64,000 bases of DNA from Streptomyces phaeolivaceus (GTDB lineage Bacteria; Actinomycetota; Actinomycetes; Streptomycetales; Streptomycetaceae), in the NCBI RefSeq assembly GCF_009184865.1, contig NZ_CP045096.1, positions 3,100,001 through 3,164,000 of the forward strand, read 5' to 3'. The notes under the pieces are model-generated. The model saw only the letters and a list, made by a program, of their open reading frames with translations, did no database searches and had not been told where the DNA came from. Within the stretch, counting starts at the first letter, position 1. Every line of letters begins with the position of its first letter. Shown piece after piece: positions 43,669-56,356 of this stretch. The translations under genes and the position numbers were made by a program.

Positions 43669-45372
43669 ATGCCGACCTGCCCGAACGGACACCAGTCGGG
43701 TTCCGACGACTGGTGCGAGGTCTGCGGTCACCGTATGGCCGGTGCCGTACCCCCGCCGCCTCCACCGCCGCCCCCGGGCGCCGGTTACGGATACCCGCCG
43801 CCCGGCTCCCCTCCCCCGCCTCCCGGTGGGGGCGGTCCCGGCGGCCCCGGGGGACGCCCGCACCTCGCCGCCGAGCCGGAACTCTGCCCGCAGTGCCGCA
43901 CGCCCCGCGAGGGCGGCGCGCCCTTCTGCGAGGAGTGCCGGTGGAACTTCCTGACCAACACCGCGACGACGTACACCCCGGCCGCGCCCCGGTCGGGGCC
44001 GCCCGGTCCCGGCGGCCCCGGCCCCGGTCAGGGTCCCGGCCCCGGCGGGAACCCGGCGCTCCGGTTCCAGCAGCAACAGCCGCCTCCGCCGTCCTTCGGC
44101 GGCGGTGACGCGTACGACTACCAGAGCTCCCGCCCCTCCCAGATGAACCGCCCCGCCGAACCGATCCCGCCGGGACCGTTCGGCGGCGATTCGTCGGGTC
44201 CGGGCGGCCCCGGGGGACCGGGCGGAAACGGTGGGTTCGGCGGTCCTGGTGGACCCGGAGGTCCTGGTGGCCCCGGTGGACACGGCGGTCAGGGTCCGGG
44301 TGGACCGGGCCGTCCGGGTGGGCCCGGGGGTCCTGGCGGCCCCGGTGGCCCGCCGGGGCCCGGGGGTTCCTCCGGGTTCGGCGGTGGGCCTTCGGGCCAG
44401 CCCGGCCGTCCCGGTCCGGGGCAGCCCGGCCAGTCGGCGTTCGGCGGCGATCCTTCACGCCCCGGCCCCTCGGGCTTCGGCGGCGACCCTTCGCGGCCCG
44501 GCCCCTCCGGCTTCGGCGGCGACCCTTCGCGGCCCGGCCCCGGCGGCTTCGGCGACCCCTCCCGGCCTGTTCCTCCGCCGCCCGGTCCCACACCGGGCGG
44601 TCAGGGTCCCGGTGGACCCGGTGGACCCGGATTCCCCGGTGGCCAAGGCCAGGGCGGCGGACCGGGCGGCCCCGGTGGGGCACCGCAGGGCTACCAGCAG
44701 GCGGGGGCGTCCGCTCCGCCGGCCTTCCCGCAGGAGACCCGGCGACCGCAGCCCGGGAACCCCGGCGGACCGGGTGGACCCGGCCCCGGTCCCGGTGGTC
44801 AGGGTCCCGGTGGCGGACCCTCCTTCGGTGGCGACGACGACTGGGTGATCTCCCCGCCGTCGACCGGCCCCGGCGGTCAAGGTGGACCCGGTGGACCCGG
44901 TGGCTACGGCTACCCGCAGCCCGGTGCCACCCAGGCCCCGCCCGGCCCCGCGTACCCGCAGGCGCCGACGACCTGGAGCGCGACCATCGGCCCGGACCGC
45001 GACTACTTCATGGCGATGATGCAGCGCTCGGGCCCCGAGGCGGCGGGCCTGAACCTGCCCGCGTACTCCCCGGAGCAGCGGCGCGCCCTCACCGGCAACC
45101 AGATCACCATCGGACGCCGCCGGCACTCCACCGGCGACACCCCCGACATCGATCTGTCGGTGCCGCCGGAGGACCCGGGCGTCTCGCACCAGCACGCGGT
45201 GCTGGTGCAGCAGCCCGACGGCAGCTGGGCGGTCGTCGACCAGAACTCCACGAACGGCACCACGGTCAACGGTTCCGAGGACCCCATCCAGCCCTTCGTC
45301 CCGATCCCCCTCCAGGACGGGGACCGGGTCCACGTGGGCGCGTGGACGACGATCACGATCCGCCGGGGCTGA
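43669..45372 (+). CDS. FHA domain protein with zinc ribbons and Gly/Pro-rich linker
   Basis: A 567-aa protein. Zinc ribbons: PTCPNGHQSGSDDWCEVCG at 2-20 and LCPQCRTP with FCEECRW near 75-105. From about 110 to 430 lies a low-complexity region of GPGGPGG-type and Pro-rich segments including three near-identical PSRPGPSGFGGD units. The C-terminal FHA domain (about 470-567) shows ITIGRRR, VSHQHAVLV and NSTNGTTVNG, the phosphothreonine-binding loops. Likely the reader of phosphorylation by the PknG-like kinase. ATG 43669 chosen over upstream GTG 43636 because AGGAGAGGGGG precedes it and the protein then starts at the ribbon. A strong hairpin ends the cluster. Confidence 0.88.
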   Translation: MPTCPNGHQSGSDDWCEVCGHRMAGAVPPPPPPPPPGAGYGYPPPGSPPPPPGGGGPGGPGGRPHLAAEPELCPQCRTPREGGAPFCEECRWNFLTNTATTYTPAAPRSGPPGPGGPGPGQGPGPGGNPALRFQQQQPPPPSFGGGDAYDYQSSRPSQMNRPAEPIPPGPFGGDSSGPGGPGGPGGNGGFGGPGGPGGPGGPGGHGGQGPGGPGRPGGPGGPGGPGGPPGPGGSSGFGGGPSGQPGRPGPGQPGQSAFGGDPSRPGPSGFGGDPSRPGPSGFGGDPSRPGPGGFGDPSRPVPPPPGPTPGGQGPGGPGGPGFPGGQGQGGGPGGPGGAPQGYQQAGASAPPAFPQETRRPQPGNPGGPGGPGPGPGGQGPGGGPSFGGDDDWVISPPSTGPGGQGGPGGPGGYGYPQPGATQAPPGPAYPQAPTTWSATIGPDRDYFMAMMQRSGPEAAGLNLPAYSPEQRRALTGNQITIGRRRHSTGDTPDIDLSVPPEDPGVSHQHAVLVQQPDGSWAVVDQNSTNGTTVNGSEDPIQPFVPIPLQDGDRVHVGAWTTITIRRG

Positions 45373-45398
45373 ACCACCCCACCACGGTGATCACGACC

Positions 45399-45428
45399 GG
45401 GGCCGGCCGAGCGACTTCGGCCGGCCCC
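45399..45428. terminator. bidirectional terminator at end of the kinase cluster
   Basis: GGGGCCGGCCGA (45399-45410) and TCGGCCGGCCCC (45417-45428), 6-nt loop, between convergent stops of the FHA and methyltransferase genes. Confidence 0.85.
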
Positions 45429-45436
45429 GAGCCGTC

Positions 45437-46417
45437 TCACGGCAGCGGCCAGGCGTACGCCCCCTCGGGGTCGTCCAGCCAGGCCCAGGCGCGGTCGCCG
45501 CGGACCGTGATGCCGTAGCGCTCACGGGACGGCATGCCCTCGCGCTGCCACAGGGCGAGCGCCTCGTGCGGGTCGAGACTGGCCGCCGTCAGCGCCAGCA
45601 GGAACCGGAACAGCTCATGGTCCCTGGCCCGGTGCGGCAGCCCGCCGAGATGCGGACGCACCACCTCCGGCTCACTGCCCCCGCGCAGCGGCACGAAGTA
45701 CGCCGACGTGTGCAGGAAGCGCCCCTCGGCGTGCTCGGCGTCCTCGACCCGCAGCCGCACCAGCCCGGTGGCCAGCGGGGTCAGGACGTGCGCGCCGGGC
45801 GTGCACTGGGCGAGCCAGGCGCGCGGGATCGAGTGCAGCGTGCAGGTCGCGATGATCCGGTCGTACGGCGCCCGCTCGGGCACCCCGCGCGCGCCGTCCC
45901 CGGTGACGACGGTCGGGTGGTACCCGGCGGCGTGCAGATGCGTGCGCGCCGCCTCCGTGATGTCGGCGTCCAGATCGACGGTCGTGACCAGGTCGTCCCC
46001 CAGCCGGTGCGCCAGCAGGGCGGCGTTGTAGCCGGTGCCCGCGCCGATCTCCAGCACCCGGTCGCCGTCCTCCACCCCCAGCTCGGCCAGCATCATCGCC
46101 ATCAGCGACGGCTGGCTGCTGGAGGAGATCAGCTCCCCGTTCCGCACCCGCGTGGCGAGCGGGGCGTCGGCGTACGCGCCCCGCACCCAGCGGGCCCGCC
46201 GCCCGGGGTCGCGCTCCTCGCCCCACAGCCGCTCGAATCCACCCACACCGCCCACGTAGTAGTAGGGCACGAAGAGATGCCGGGGAACGCTCTCGAACGC
46301 CTTCCGCCACTCCAGGTCGGCGTCCCACGCCCCGCTCGCCTCGATCTCCCGCACCAGCGCCGACCGGGCCTCGGCGGCGAGGCGTTCCAGATCGTGGTCC
46401 ACGGTGTCCGAGCCCAT
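45437..46417 (-). CDS. protein-L-isoaspartate O-methyltransferase family protein
   Basis: A 326-aa SAM-dependent enzyme. Pre-motif sequence PRHLFVPYYYVG and ISSSSQPSLMAMMLAEL is characteristic of PCMT-type enzymes; motif I is VLEIGAGTGYNAALLA and the acidic loop VDLDADI. It repairs or otherwise methylates isoaspartyl residues in damaged proteins, or belongs to the PCMT-like peptide-modifying branch. The C-terminal extension (about 220-326) is longer than in classical PCMT (about 210 aa), as in actinobacterial members. ATG 46415-46417 is used; its GGAGG is very close, so a GTG slightly downstream could be the true start. Confidence 0.86.
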   Translation of the reverse strand: MGSDTVDHDLERLAAEARSALVREIEASGAWDADLEWRKAFESVPRHLFVPYYYVGGVGGFERLWGEERDPGRRARWVRGAYADAPLATRVRNGELISSSSQPSLMAMMLAELGVEDGDRVLEIGAGTGYNAALLAHRLGDDLVTTVDLDADITEAARTHLHAAGYHPTVVTGDGARGVPERAPYDRIIATCTLHSIPRAWLAQCTPGAHVLTPLATGLVRLRVEDAEHAEGRFLHTSAYFVPLRGGSEPEVVRPHLGGLPHRARDHELFRFLLALTAASLDPHEALALWQREGMPSRERYGITVRGDRAWAWLDDPEGAYAWPLP

Positions 46418-46536
46418 ACCTCCACTGTGCGGCCGGACGCCCCCGGAGGCGAGCACCGGGACCCTCCGGCCCGGAATCCACCGGTCCTGGACCTAGGCCG
46501 CAAGTCCTCCGTCGCCGCGTCTGAGACCATGGGAAC

Positions 46537-46941
46537 GTGAATGAGATTCGGCGCGGCACGCTTCAGGAGCAGACCTTCTACGAGCAGGTCGGCGGCGAGG
46601 AGACCTTCCGACGCCTCGTACACCGTTTCTACGAGGGTGTGGCCGGGGATCCGCTCCTGCGGCCGATGTATCCCGAGGAGGACCTGGGCCCTGCCGAGGA
46701 CCGCTTCGCGCTGTTCCTGATGCAGTACTGGGGCGGCCCCACCACGTACAGCGAGAACCGCGGCCACCCCCGGCTCCGGATGCGCCACGCCCCGTTCACC
46801 GTGGACCGCGCCGCCCACGACGCCTGGCTGAAGCACATGCGCGACGCCGTCGACGAGCTGGGCCTGTCCGAGGAGCACGAGCACACCCTCTGGAACTACC
46901 TCACCTACGCCGCGGCCTCGATGGTGAACTCCCCGGGCTGA
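46537..46941 (+). CDS. glbO: group II truncated hemoglobin
   Basis: A 134-aa heme protein of the trHbO type. Tyr32 (B10 position), the proximal His84 in RMRHAPF, and Trp97 (G8) in HDAWLKHM, invariant in this group, are all present, and FYEQVGGEETFRRLV is the usual N-terminus. Binds oxygen or handles reactive oxygen and nitrogen species. GTG start at 46537 with weak ribosome site. Stands alone; its stop lies within a hairpin shared with the opposite gene. Confidence 0.93.
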   Translation: MNEIRRGTLQEQTFYEQVGGEETFRRLVHRFYEGVAGDPLLRPMYPEEDLGPAEDRFALFLMQYWGGPTTYSENRGHPRLRMRHAPFTVDRAAHDAWLKHMRDAVDELGLSEEHEHTLWNYLTYAAASMVNSPG

Positions 46942-46965
46942 GCGGCCCCGGACGGCCGGCTCAGC
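46937..46965. terminator. overlapping bidirectional terminator
   Basis: GCTGAGC (46937-46943) pairs with GCTCAGC (46959-46965) and an inner GGCC/GGCC; it contains both stop codons of the convergent genes. Confidence 0.6.
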
Positions 46966-47653
46966 GGACGCTGACGCCCAAGGTGCCGAGCCCCGCCCTG
47001 CGTACCGCGATCGACCCGTACGGCGTGCGCAGCCGCAGCCACGCGCCCGACGAGAAGAGTCCCGGTGACGCCGCCCCGGGCGGGCCGGCCGTGCGGGCGG
47101 TGCGGAGGAAGCCGAGCGACTGGGCCGCGTGCACGGCCCGGACCGGCAGCGGGGTGTCGCCGACCGTCCGGGACCAGATCTCCCGCCCTATCCGGTCGAG
47201 TTCGGCCCGCGTGCGCCGCTCGGGCACCAACTGCTCCGTACGGGACCGGAATTCGCGTACCGCCGCGGAGACCATCGCCCGCAGCACGTCCGGCGCGGGC
47301 AGCCCCGCCTCCGGCCGCCAGCCGCCGCGCGGGGGCAGCACCCCGGCCCACGGCGGCCCGGTCACCGCGTCCGGCACCAGTGCCGTGCCCGCCGACTCGT
47401 CTACGGACTCCAGGAGTTCACCGGCCGACACGGTCGCGTCGAGAGTGACGTCGAGACCGTTCTCGTAGGGCTTGGCCAGGCGCACGGCCCGGATCGCCAG
47501 GACCTCGAAGGACGGTGGCCTGCCGAAGACGGCCAGGGCCGTACCGGCCGCCTGGAGGCGTACCGCTGCTCCACGGTCGTAGTGGAGCAGCCGGGAGAGG
47601 AAGGCCGCGAGATCCGCGGCCTCCCCCTCGTCGGCGAGGTGGAGCACCGTCAT
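46961..47653 (-). CDS. conserved actinobacterial hypothetical protein
   Basis: A 230-aa soluble protein with no recognised domain. The start MTVLHLADEGEAADLAAFLS and the phrase PSFEVLAIRAVRLA are followed by VTLDATVSAGELL and, later, EIWSRTVGDTPLPVRAVHA and SLGFLRT. Its ATG overlaps the thioesterase stop by 4 nt, so it is the third gene of the ettA operon. No catalytic motif seen; function unknown. Confidence 0.8.
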   Translation of the reverse strand: MTVLHLADEGEAADLAAFLSRLLHYDRGAAVRLQAAGTALAVFGRPPSFEVLAIRAVRLAKPYENGLDVTLDATVSAGELLESVDESAGTALVPDAVTGPPWAGVLPPRGGWRPEAGLPAPDVLRAMVSAAVREFRSRTEQLVPERRTRAELDRIGREIWSRTVGDTPLPVRAVHAAQSLGFLRTARTAGPPGAASPGLFSSGAWLRLRTPYGSIAVRRAGLGTLGVSVR

Positions 47654-48060
47654 GCGGCGACGGCCTCCGCCTTGTCGTCTCTGTACTCCTCCAGGAACTC
47701 ACGTTCCTCGGCGGTGATCCGCCGGGGCCGCTGGGTCGCGAAGTCGAACGGCACTATCACCGTCGAGGCCCGGACGTAGACCTGCTCGGGGTCCTTGACC
47801 TCGTAGGTGATCGTGAACGAGGCCGCCCTTATCTCCGTGACCCACAGCTCGACGTCCACCGGCCTGTGCCGGTGCACCAACTGCCGCTTGTAGTCGATCT
47901 CATGGCGCGCCACCACGGACCCCTGCTTGAAATCCTTCTCCGGGCGGAACAGGAAGTCGATACGGGCTTCCTCCAGATAGCGGAGGAACACCACGTTGTT
48001 GACGTGGCCGTACGCGTCCATGTCCGCCCAGCGCAGTGGGCAGCGGTAGATGTGCCGCAA
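47650..48060 (-). CDS. acyl-CoA thioesterase (4HBT hotdog fold)
   Basis: A 136-aa single hotdog-domain protein starting TTG at 48058-48060. The active-site strand RWADMDAYGHVNNVVFLRYL matches the 4-hydroxybenzoyl-CoA thioesterase family (Asp in MDAYGHVNN as catalytic residue). Likely hydrolyses an acyl-CoA; substrate unknown. Begins 6 nt after the ettA stop and overlaps the next gene by 4 nt, so it belongs to that operon. Confidence 0.9.
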   Translation of the reverse strand: MRHIYRCPLRWADMDAYGHVNNVVFLRYLEEARIDFLFRPEKDFKQGSVVARHEIDYKRQLVHRHRPVDVELWVTEIRAASFTITYEVKDPEQVYVRASTVIVPFDFATQRPRRITAEEREFLEEYRDDKAEAVAA

Positions 48061-48066
48061 GATCGA

Positions 48067-49731
<1,665 letters not shown>

Positions 49732-49957
49732 GAGAAACCGTCCGGCAACTTGAAATCTGGCAGTGGGCAGTACCACCCATCTTGCCGCACTGCCAGCCCT
49801 CGACGGAAACCGGATGGTGAAGCCGTCGCGGGAACGACGCGGCCCCGGCGCCTCGGAGGCCTACCGGGGCCGCGTCGCACGCGTGCGTCACCGCGCGGTC
49901 ACTCACTGTTGAGTTGCCAAGGAGCTGTTTCGCCTTGCGGCGCCCGCCGATTCCTCG

Positions 49958-51391
49958 TCACGGGTTCCGCTTGCGGAGAAGGATCACCACCGCGCCGCCG
50001 ATCACGACAAGCCCGATGGCGACGCCCCCGATCAGCGGGGTGGCGCCGGAGCTGCCGGTCTCAGCAAGATCGGTGTCGGACGCCGTGGCCGCGTTGCCGC
50101 CGACGGTCGCCGGGCTGGGCTCGCTCAGCGTCTGGACCGAGTCCCCGTCCGCGTCGGCCGCGGTCTCCGTCCGGCAGTCGAGCACGCCCCGGAACTGCTT
50201 CGCGAAGCCGTTCGGCCCCTCGATGGTGAAGTCGTACGCCTGGTCCTCCTGCAAGGGGATCGTCACCGTGCGGGTCTCACCCGTGTCGATGGTGTACGTG
50301 ATCCCCATCAGCTCGAAGACGAAGGGCTTGTCGCCCTGGTTGGCGGCCGTGATGTCGAGGCCGCCCTCGGCGCAGTTCTTCTCGGCCGACAGTGCGGGTA
50401 TCGCGCCCTTCCCGGCCCAGTGCGCGGTCGCCGTCGCGGAGACCGTGGACTCGCTGGAGCCCGCGAGGATCTGCGTCTGGCTGCGGGTCTCGGAGGCGAA
50501 GGCACGGCCCACCGGCACGGTCGTCGAGGCCTGCACGGTCAGTTCGGCCGTGCCGTCCGCGGCGTCCTCGGGCACCTCGAAGTACAGCTCACCGCCGTCA
50601 CCGGCCGAGGTCACGGCCTCACCGTCCGCGTCGACGACCCTCACCCCGTCCGCCGTCCCGTCCGAGGGCGGGGTCACGGTCACGGCGTCCGCGTTGGTGT
50701 GCACCGTGACCGGGCCGAGTCGCTCGCCCGGCCGACCGGAGACCGCGGCCGGGTCCAGGGTCAGGGACGCGGCCGGTTCCGCCAGGCTCCGCGCGCTCTT
50801 CTCCAGGTAGTCCGCGAGCTTCTCCGCCTCCGGGTCCAGGGCGGTCACATCGGCCGCGTCCGAGTAGCGCCAGATCGCCACCTGGGTTCCGGTCGCCGCT
50901 TCCTCCTCGGTGAGCCCCTTGGTCCCGGCCTTGCCGGCGAGTGCCGCGAGGTCGTTCACCTGCGGGTAGGAGTTCTGGAGGATCCAGCGGATCTTCCCGG
51001 CGTCCTTGTTGGCGCCCAGCGAGGTGCCGCTCCAGGGGGTCTCCTGGTACTTGGCGTCCTTCTGCGTCGGGTTCTGGACATCCACGCAGTAGGTCTGCAG
51101 GGTGCCCCCGCCGTCGACGAACATCTCGAACAGCCCTGCGGGGAGCCGCTGTTCCTGTCCGTCGCCGGTCCGGAGCACGGCCGTCCCGTACGTCTTGAGC
51201 CCGCCTATGGTCGCGGTCGCCCCACCGGAGTTCCGCGGTGTCCCGTCGGCGGCGGCCGGGCCCGCGGTGACGATCGCACCCGCGACGAGGAGTCCGGACA
51301 CGAGTGACACGGCGGCGAGGCGAGTCGCCCCTCGCCTGCGCGCGGCCCACCCGGACCACCCGGAGAACGACGCCGAGAACGAAGAAACCAC
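49958..51391 (-). CDS. thioester-domain surface protein with LAxTG sortase signal
   Basis: A 477-aa cell-wall protein. Signal peptide at about 15-48 (RRRGATRLAAVSLVSGLLVA). The thioester domain (about 65-185) has Cys102 in QTYCVDVQNP and Gln170 in TQVAIWRYSD, the pair expected to form an internal Cys-Gln bond able to attach covalently to a target. Two beta-rich Ig-like domains follow (about 195-290, 310-410), then LAETG at 442-446, a hydrophobic helix and RKRNP, a class E sortase signal. GTG 51389-51391 with AAGGGA upstream was chosen. Predicted role: covalent adhesion or surface assembly, perhaps on aerial hyphae. Confidence 0.9.
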   Translation of the reverse strand: MVSSFSASFSGWSGWAARRRGATRLAAVSLVSGLLVAGAIVTAGPAAADGTPRNSGGATATIGGLKTYGTAVLRTGDGQEQRLPAGLFEMFVDGGGTLQTYCVDVQNPTQKDAKYQETPWSGTSLGANKDAGKIRWILQNSYPQVNDLAALAGKAGTKGLTEEEAATGTQVAIWRYSDAADVTALDPEAEKLADYLEKSARSLAEPAASLTLDPAAVSGRPGERLGPVTVHTNADAVTVTPPSDGTADGVRVVDADGEAVTSAGDGGELYFEVPEDAADGTAELTVQASTTVPVGRAFASETRSQTQILAGSSESTVSATATAHWAGKGAIPALSAEKNCAEGGLDITAANQGDKPFVFELMGITYTIDTGETRTVTIPLQEDQAYDFTIEGPNGFAKQFRGVLDCRTETAADADGDSVQTLSEPSPATVGGNAATASDTDLAETGSSGATPLIGGVAIGLVVIGGAVVILLRKRNP

Positions 51392-51653
51392 AGAATTTCC
51401 CTTCGAGCAGGACCCGTTGACGTGGGGGGTTGTGGTCCCACCAGCAGAATCAGAAGCCCCGTGAGCTATGCCCGGCATCCTAGGGACGCGGCGCACCGCT
51501 CTTCCCGGTCGTATCGTCGGACAACCGATCCGAATCGGAATCGTTATCGCTCACACAGCCCATGAACAGCACTTGTCGACAAATTGATCAGCCGCACACA
51601 TGGACTCTTCACGACGCATTCGCCGATAACGCACCATCGCGCGCGAACTGAGG

Positions 51654-52151
51654 TCACGTCACCCCGGCCGGCTCCGGCCGGAGTTCACCGGCCGCGTCGA
51701 GCCGGCTTCCGGGCGGCGGTGTCTCCCAGTTCGGCTCCGGCTCCGGCTGCGACGGGGGTGGGTAGTTGGCCTGAGACACCGCCGACGCCTCTCCCCTGGG
51801 TGTCCTTCGGAACGCCGACGTGCCCCGCGACAGATCGTGGCCGATGGCGATCGCGTCAACGTCCGCCGAGACCCGGCTCTGCCCGTCCCGCTGTTCGGTG
51901 CGCACCTTCAACCGGCCCTGCACCACCACCGGATCGCCCAGCGCGACGGACGACGCCACGTTCGCGGCGAGCGTGCGCCGCGCCCACACCGTGAAGAAGT
52001 TGGTGTGTCCGTCGGTCCACTCGTTCTTCTCCCGGTCCCAGTACCGCGAGGTCACCGCCAGCCGGAAGCGGGCCGACGACCCCGTCGACGATTCCCGGCA
52101 GACCGGCTGCGTCGCCACGTTCCCCACCACGCACACCGTCGTCTCGTTCAT
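51654..52151 (-). CDS. ssbB: single-stranded DNA-binding protein, SsbB type
   Basis: A 165-aa SSB paralogue. The OB fold covers about 1-110: ETTVCVVGNVATQPVC, SARFRLAVTSRYWDREKNEW, FFTVWARRTLAANVASSVAL and GDPVVVQGRLKVRT. The tail is Pro/Glu-rich and lacks the acidic DDDIPF-like tip of the replicative SSB, as expected of SsbB, which in S. coelicolor is needed for chromosome segregation during sporulation. ATG has AAGGAGG 10 nt upstream. It lies just downstream of the dynamin pair, which works in sporulation septation. Confidence 0.9.
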   Translation of the reverse strand: MNETTVCVVGNVATQPVCRESSTGSSARFRLAVTSRYWDREKNEWTDGHTNFFTVWARRTLAANVASSVALGDPVVVQGRLKVRTEQRDGQSRVSADVDAIAIGHDLSRGTSAFRRTPRGEASAVSQANYPPPSQPEPEPNWETPPPGSRLDAAGELRPEPAGVT

Positions 52152-52374
52152 CTCGCGAACCCCTCCTTCGCATCGGCACCGATCCCGATGCCGGCCGGAC
52201 ACGCGTACGGGCCCGTCCCGTACGGCTGTCGCGTCCGTCGTGCGGCGGTGCTGTGATCGCCGCGTGTTCAGACTGCCGCCGTCGGGCCGAGCCCGCTGAG
52301 CCCTGTGCATCACCGGCCGGCTGTGGACAACTCCGTCACCCGACGGAGTGAACCGCCCGTCCGGGAGCCGCCGG

Positions 52375-54413
<2,039 letters not shown>

Positions 54414-54417
<4 letters not shown>

Positions 54418-56042
54418 CTCTCCTTCTGCAGTACGGACAGGGCGGCGATGAGTTCGGCCTGTGGTTCGGGGTGGACGTCGAGTGCGTCGAGCGGGGCGAG
54501 GCGGCGTTCCCGCTCGGTGTCGAGGGCCCGGTCGAGGTACTCGGTGAGCAGCCGCCCGCCCCGGTCGCGCAGCCGCAACGCGCCGTGCGCGCCGATCCGT
54601 TCGGCGAGGCCCTCCCCCGCGGACCGGGCCCGGCGGCCACCCAGCAGCGCGGTGGCGCCCAGGGCGGCCACCACCTCGGCGTCGGGCGCGACGCTCCGTT
54701 CGAGGTCGCGCACCTCTTCCTCGGCGTACTCCTCCAGGACGCGCCGCCAGCGCCGTACGGTCATCCCGATCCGGTGTTCGACGCTCTCCCCGGTGACCTC
54801 ACGTTCCGTCAGCCCGGCGGACACGGCGGCCGGTTCGCGGCTCCAGGCCTCGCCGATCCGCTCGTCGGCGGCGGTGACGGCGCACAGCACCAGCGTGCCG
54901 AGGCTTTCGACGAGGGCGTCGAGCAGTTCACCGGCGGTGCAGTCGAGCGGATAGCTGCGCCACCGTTTGAGGGCGTCGCCCGCGAGCACGGCCCCCGACT
55001 GCAGACGTCCCTTCACGCGCGCGTGCTCGCTGTCGTACGCCGTGTCGACGGCTGCGGTGAGGCGGAGGGCGGTGGAGTACTGCTGGGCTGCCGCGCTCGC
55101 CAGTTCGGGCATCCGGGACCGCAGCGAGTCGAGAACCCCGTGCGCGGTGCGGGCGACGGTCTCGTGCCGGGCTCCCGGATCGGTGGTCTGCTGGACGAGC
55201 CAGGTCCGCAGCGGGGCGACGGCCGTGCCCGGCAACAGCCCGCCGCCCCAGGCGGACTCGGGGAGTTCGGGCACGGTGAACCGGGGTACGTCGCCGAGCC
55301 CGGCCTTGGTCAGGAGCGCCCCGTACTGCCGGGAGACCTCGGAGACGACCTGGTGGGGGACGCGGTCGAGCACGGTGACCAGGGTGGCCCGGTGTTCCTT
55401 CGCGGACCGCAGCAGATGCCACGGCACGGCGTCGGCGTAGCGGGAGGCAGTCGTGACCATCACCCAGATGTCGGCGGCGCAGATGAGTTCGGCGGCGAGT
55501 ACGCGGTTGTCGGCGTCCAGGGAGTCGACATCGGGCGCGTCCAGGAGGGCGAGACCGGGGGGAAGGCTGTCGGCCGTCTCGATGCGCAGGACGCGCTCGC
55601 CGCCCTTGCCACCGTCGCCGTCCGACGGGAAGGAGTCGTCGCCCGGGTCCCGCCCGGGATGCCGTTGAGGTGTCCACGCACGCGTGAGGTTGGGCAGGAC
55701 GCGCATACCGCTGAACCAGTGATGGTCCTCGGGATGGCAGATCAGGACGGGCGTGCGGGTCGTCGGCCGCAGCACGCCGGCCTCGCTGACCTTCCGTCCC
55801 ACCAGGGAGTTGACGAGAGTGGACTTGCCGGCTCCGGTCGACCCCCCGACAACGGCCAGCAACGGCGCTTCGGGTTGCCGCAGCCGGGGCACCAAGTAGT
55901 CGTCGAGTTGCGCGAGCAGTTCGTCGCGGTTGGCACGCGCGCGCGGGGCCCCTGCCAGGGGCAGCGGAAAGCGCGCGGCGGCGACACGGTCGCGCAGGGC
56001 GGAGAGCGCGTCGAGCAGCTGAGGCCGTACGTCCAAGGTCAC
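54414..56042 (-). CDS. dynA: dynamin-like GTPase
   Basis: About 542 aa. G1 motif [10 protein letters not shown] at 66-75, the Thr of [12 protein letters not shown]3 DAPDVDSL, and TVLDRVP in place of a strict NKxD. A GGKGG-containing loop follows the G2 region. The rest is helical, with hydrophobic patches near 370 ([20 protein letters not shown]) but no clear membrane span, matching peripheral DynA, the partner of DynB in sporulation septation. Start: I used GTG 56040-56042 ([14 protein letters not shown]); GTG 56043-56045 and ATG 56082-56084 are also in frame, and no good ribosome site marks any of them. Confidence 0.86.
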
Positions 56043-56356
56043 CACATGCGAAGAATGCCCAATTTTGTGGACATTCTGAAGCATATAAGTTACGTCTGCG
56101 CGCCGACAGGACACACGGGACGGAGGGGACGAGAGGGGCGCAGGCATAACGAGTGCACAACACCCGAGGCCCGAGGCGCCAAAAGAGGTGCACGATTCGC
56201 ACCTGCCTGCGATTATCAGGACCGCTTCACCGAACCTCCACATTGAGCCACGGAGGTGAAGCAACAGGGACACGGACTCGGGAGCCCTATCCTTGTCCCC
56301 GGCAACGTCACGGATCAGCCCACACCCGGGCACCAGGACAGAGGCCACCACACCCG
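56043..56356. other. intergenic region, dynA / tRNA-Arg
   Basis: 314 bp without a supportable ORF. It must hold the dynA promoter (AT-rich stretch 56060-56092) and the tRNA promoter (CTATCCT near 56287-56293 could be its -10). A GACAC, the core recognised by WhiA, is at 56110-56114; a single pentamer is weak evidence. Confidence 0.4.
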
